The position numbers and the translations under genes were made by a program. Shown one piece after another: positions 6,067 to 6,615 of a stretch of 6,615 nt of DNA; position 1 is the stretch's first letter, and each line of letters begins with the position of its first letter. The notes under the pieces were generated by a model. The model was not told where the DNA came from. It searched no databases and saw nothing but the letters and a program-made list of their open reading frames with translations. The DNA is taken from positions 1-6,615 of the forward strand of contig JAAYGE010000138.1 in the NCBI GenBank assembly GCA_012727835.1, given 5' to 3'. This stretch comes from Bacillota bacterium. GTDB taxonomy: Bacteria > Bacillota_H > UBA994 > UBA5500.

Positions 6067-6615
6067 ATGCCAGAAAGCAAGCGACGCATTACGATTGCCG
6101 ACCTGAAGGCAATGAACTGGGTTAGTGACCCCCAGATTGCCCCCAACGGCGAACGCATAGCTTACGTGGTCAAACAAGTGGATCCGAAAGATGATAAGAA
6201 ATATATTTCCCGCATCTGGATGGTGGACTCCAAGGGCGGGGAACCACAACAATTAACATCTGGGCCTAAAGTAGACAGCAACCCCCGTTGGTCTCCCGAC
6301 GGACAGCTGCTTGCCTTCACTTCTAACCGCGAGGGCAAGAATCAAATTTGGCTGCTACCCATGGCTGGTGGCGAAGCCCGGCAACTGACCCACCAAAAAG
6401 CAGGTGCAGGCGCACCCGTCTGGTCTCCCGACGGCAAGAAAATAGCCTATGTGGCCCGTGTCAGTGCTAATGAAAAGGAAGACGACAAGGACGCCAGCGA
6501 CGTCAAAGTTATTACTCGTCTCCATTATAAAATGAATGGGCTCGGCTATTTAGGCGATCGCTATGCCCAAATCTTTGTCGTCGATGTGGAAAGCGGTGAA
6601 GAGAAACAGATTACC
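6067..6615 (+). CDS. S9-family peptidase (acylaminoacyl/dipeptidyl peptidase-like), N-terminal part
   Basis: The first 183 residues are visible and the gene runs off the right edge in frame, with no stop. The part seen is the N-terminal beta-propeller that gates the active site of prolyl-oligopeptidase-family enzymes. After an initial ITIADLKAMNWVSDPQIAPNG stretch (8-28) come two clear blade repeats, each with WSPDG followed by a strand (75-79 and 119-123) and each preceded by a GGE-x2-QLT type strand end (58-64 and 102-108). The alpha/beta-hydrolase domain with Ser-Asp-His should lie beyond the window. Without it, a TolB-like propeller protein cannot be fully excluded, but the N-terminus fits S9 peptidases well. 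GGAGGG (6052-6057) lies 9 bases before the ATG. No signal peptide is seen, so it is probably cytoplasmic. It is transcribed divergently from the phosphatase gene. Confidence 0.85.
   Translation, partial: MPESKRRITIADLKAMNWVSDPQIAPNGERIAYVVKQVDPKDDKKYISRIWMVDSKGGEPQQLTSGPKVDSNPRWSPDGQLLAFTSNREGKNQIWLLPMAGGEARQLTHQKAGAGAPVWSPDGKKIAYVARVSANEKEDDKDASDVKVITRLHYKMNGLGYLGDRYAQIFVVDVESGEEKQIT

Noticed and set aside
5934..6158. N-terminal extension of the phosphatase frame (75 residues)
   Set aside because: The added residues have no PAP2-like features and overlap the divergent S9 peptidase gene. The ATG at 5933 has a strong GGGAGG site at correct spacing.

Overview
This window is about half G+C and looks like the chromosome of a Bacillota bacterium, probably a Clostridia-like anaerobe. 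The grounds are strong Shine-Dalgarno sites (GAGGAGG, GGAGG), GTG as well as ATG starts, a Gram-positive style lipoprotein, compact rho-independent terminators, and a Gx-transporter gene next to a heptaprenyl-type prenyl synthase gene. No genus can be named from the sequence alone. There are seven supportable protein genes: five complete with a recognisable family, one cut by the right edge, and an unrecognised 3' tail at the left edge. I see no rRNA, tRNA, CRISPR array or intact mobile element.

Left edge to 3800, plus strand. The tail of an unknown gene ends at a clean terminator (132-161). Next comes a lipoprotein with two tandem FMN-binding domains (325-1053), which has its own terminator (1075-1108). 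An extended -10 promoter right after that terminator appears to drive a tight three-gene operon: apbE-type FMN transferase (1177-2208), a Gx-family membrane protein (2226-2768) and a long-chain polyprenyl diphosphate synthase (2797-3750). Together these four match a subset of the flavin-based extracellular electron transfer (FLEET) locus known from Listeria: PplA, FmnB, EetB and DmkB. The inferred logic is that the prenyl synthase supplies a quinone side chain, the Gx protein sits in the membrane, ApbE attaches FMN covalently, and the lipoprotein carries FMN outside the membrane. No NADH dehydrogenase (Ndh2), EetA, DmkA or FmnA gene lies in the window.

3751-4010 is a non-coding gap between convergent genes. 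It holds a perfect 19-bp palindrome with a 4-nt loop and a second, weaker hairpin.

4011-5933, minus strand. An M20-family zinc metallopeptidase (4011-5138) lies downstream of a PAP2-type membrane phosphatase (5253-5933), 114 bp apart. Divergent from these, an S9-family (prolyl oligopeptidase-like) peptidase begins at 6067 on the plus strand and runs off the right edge inside its beta-propeller. These three look like ordinary housekeeping or peptide-scavenging genes with no evident link to the flavin locus.
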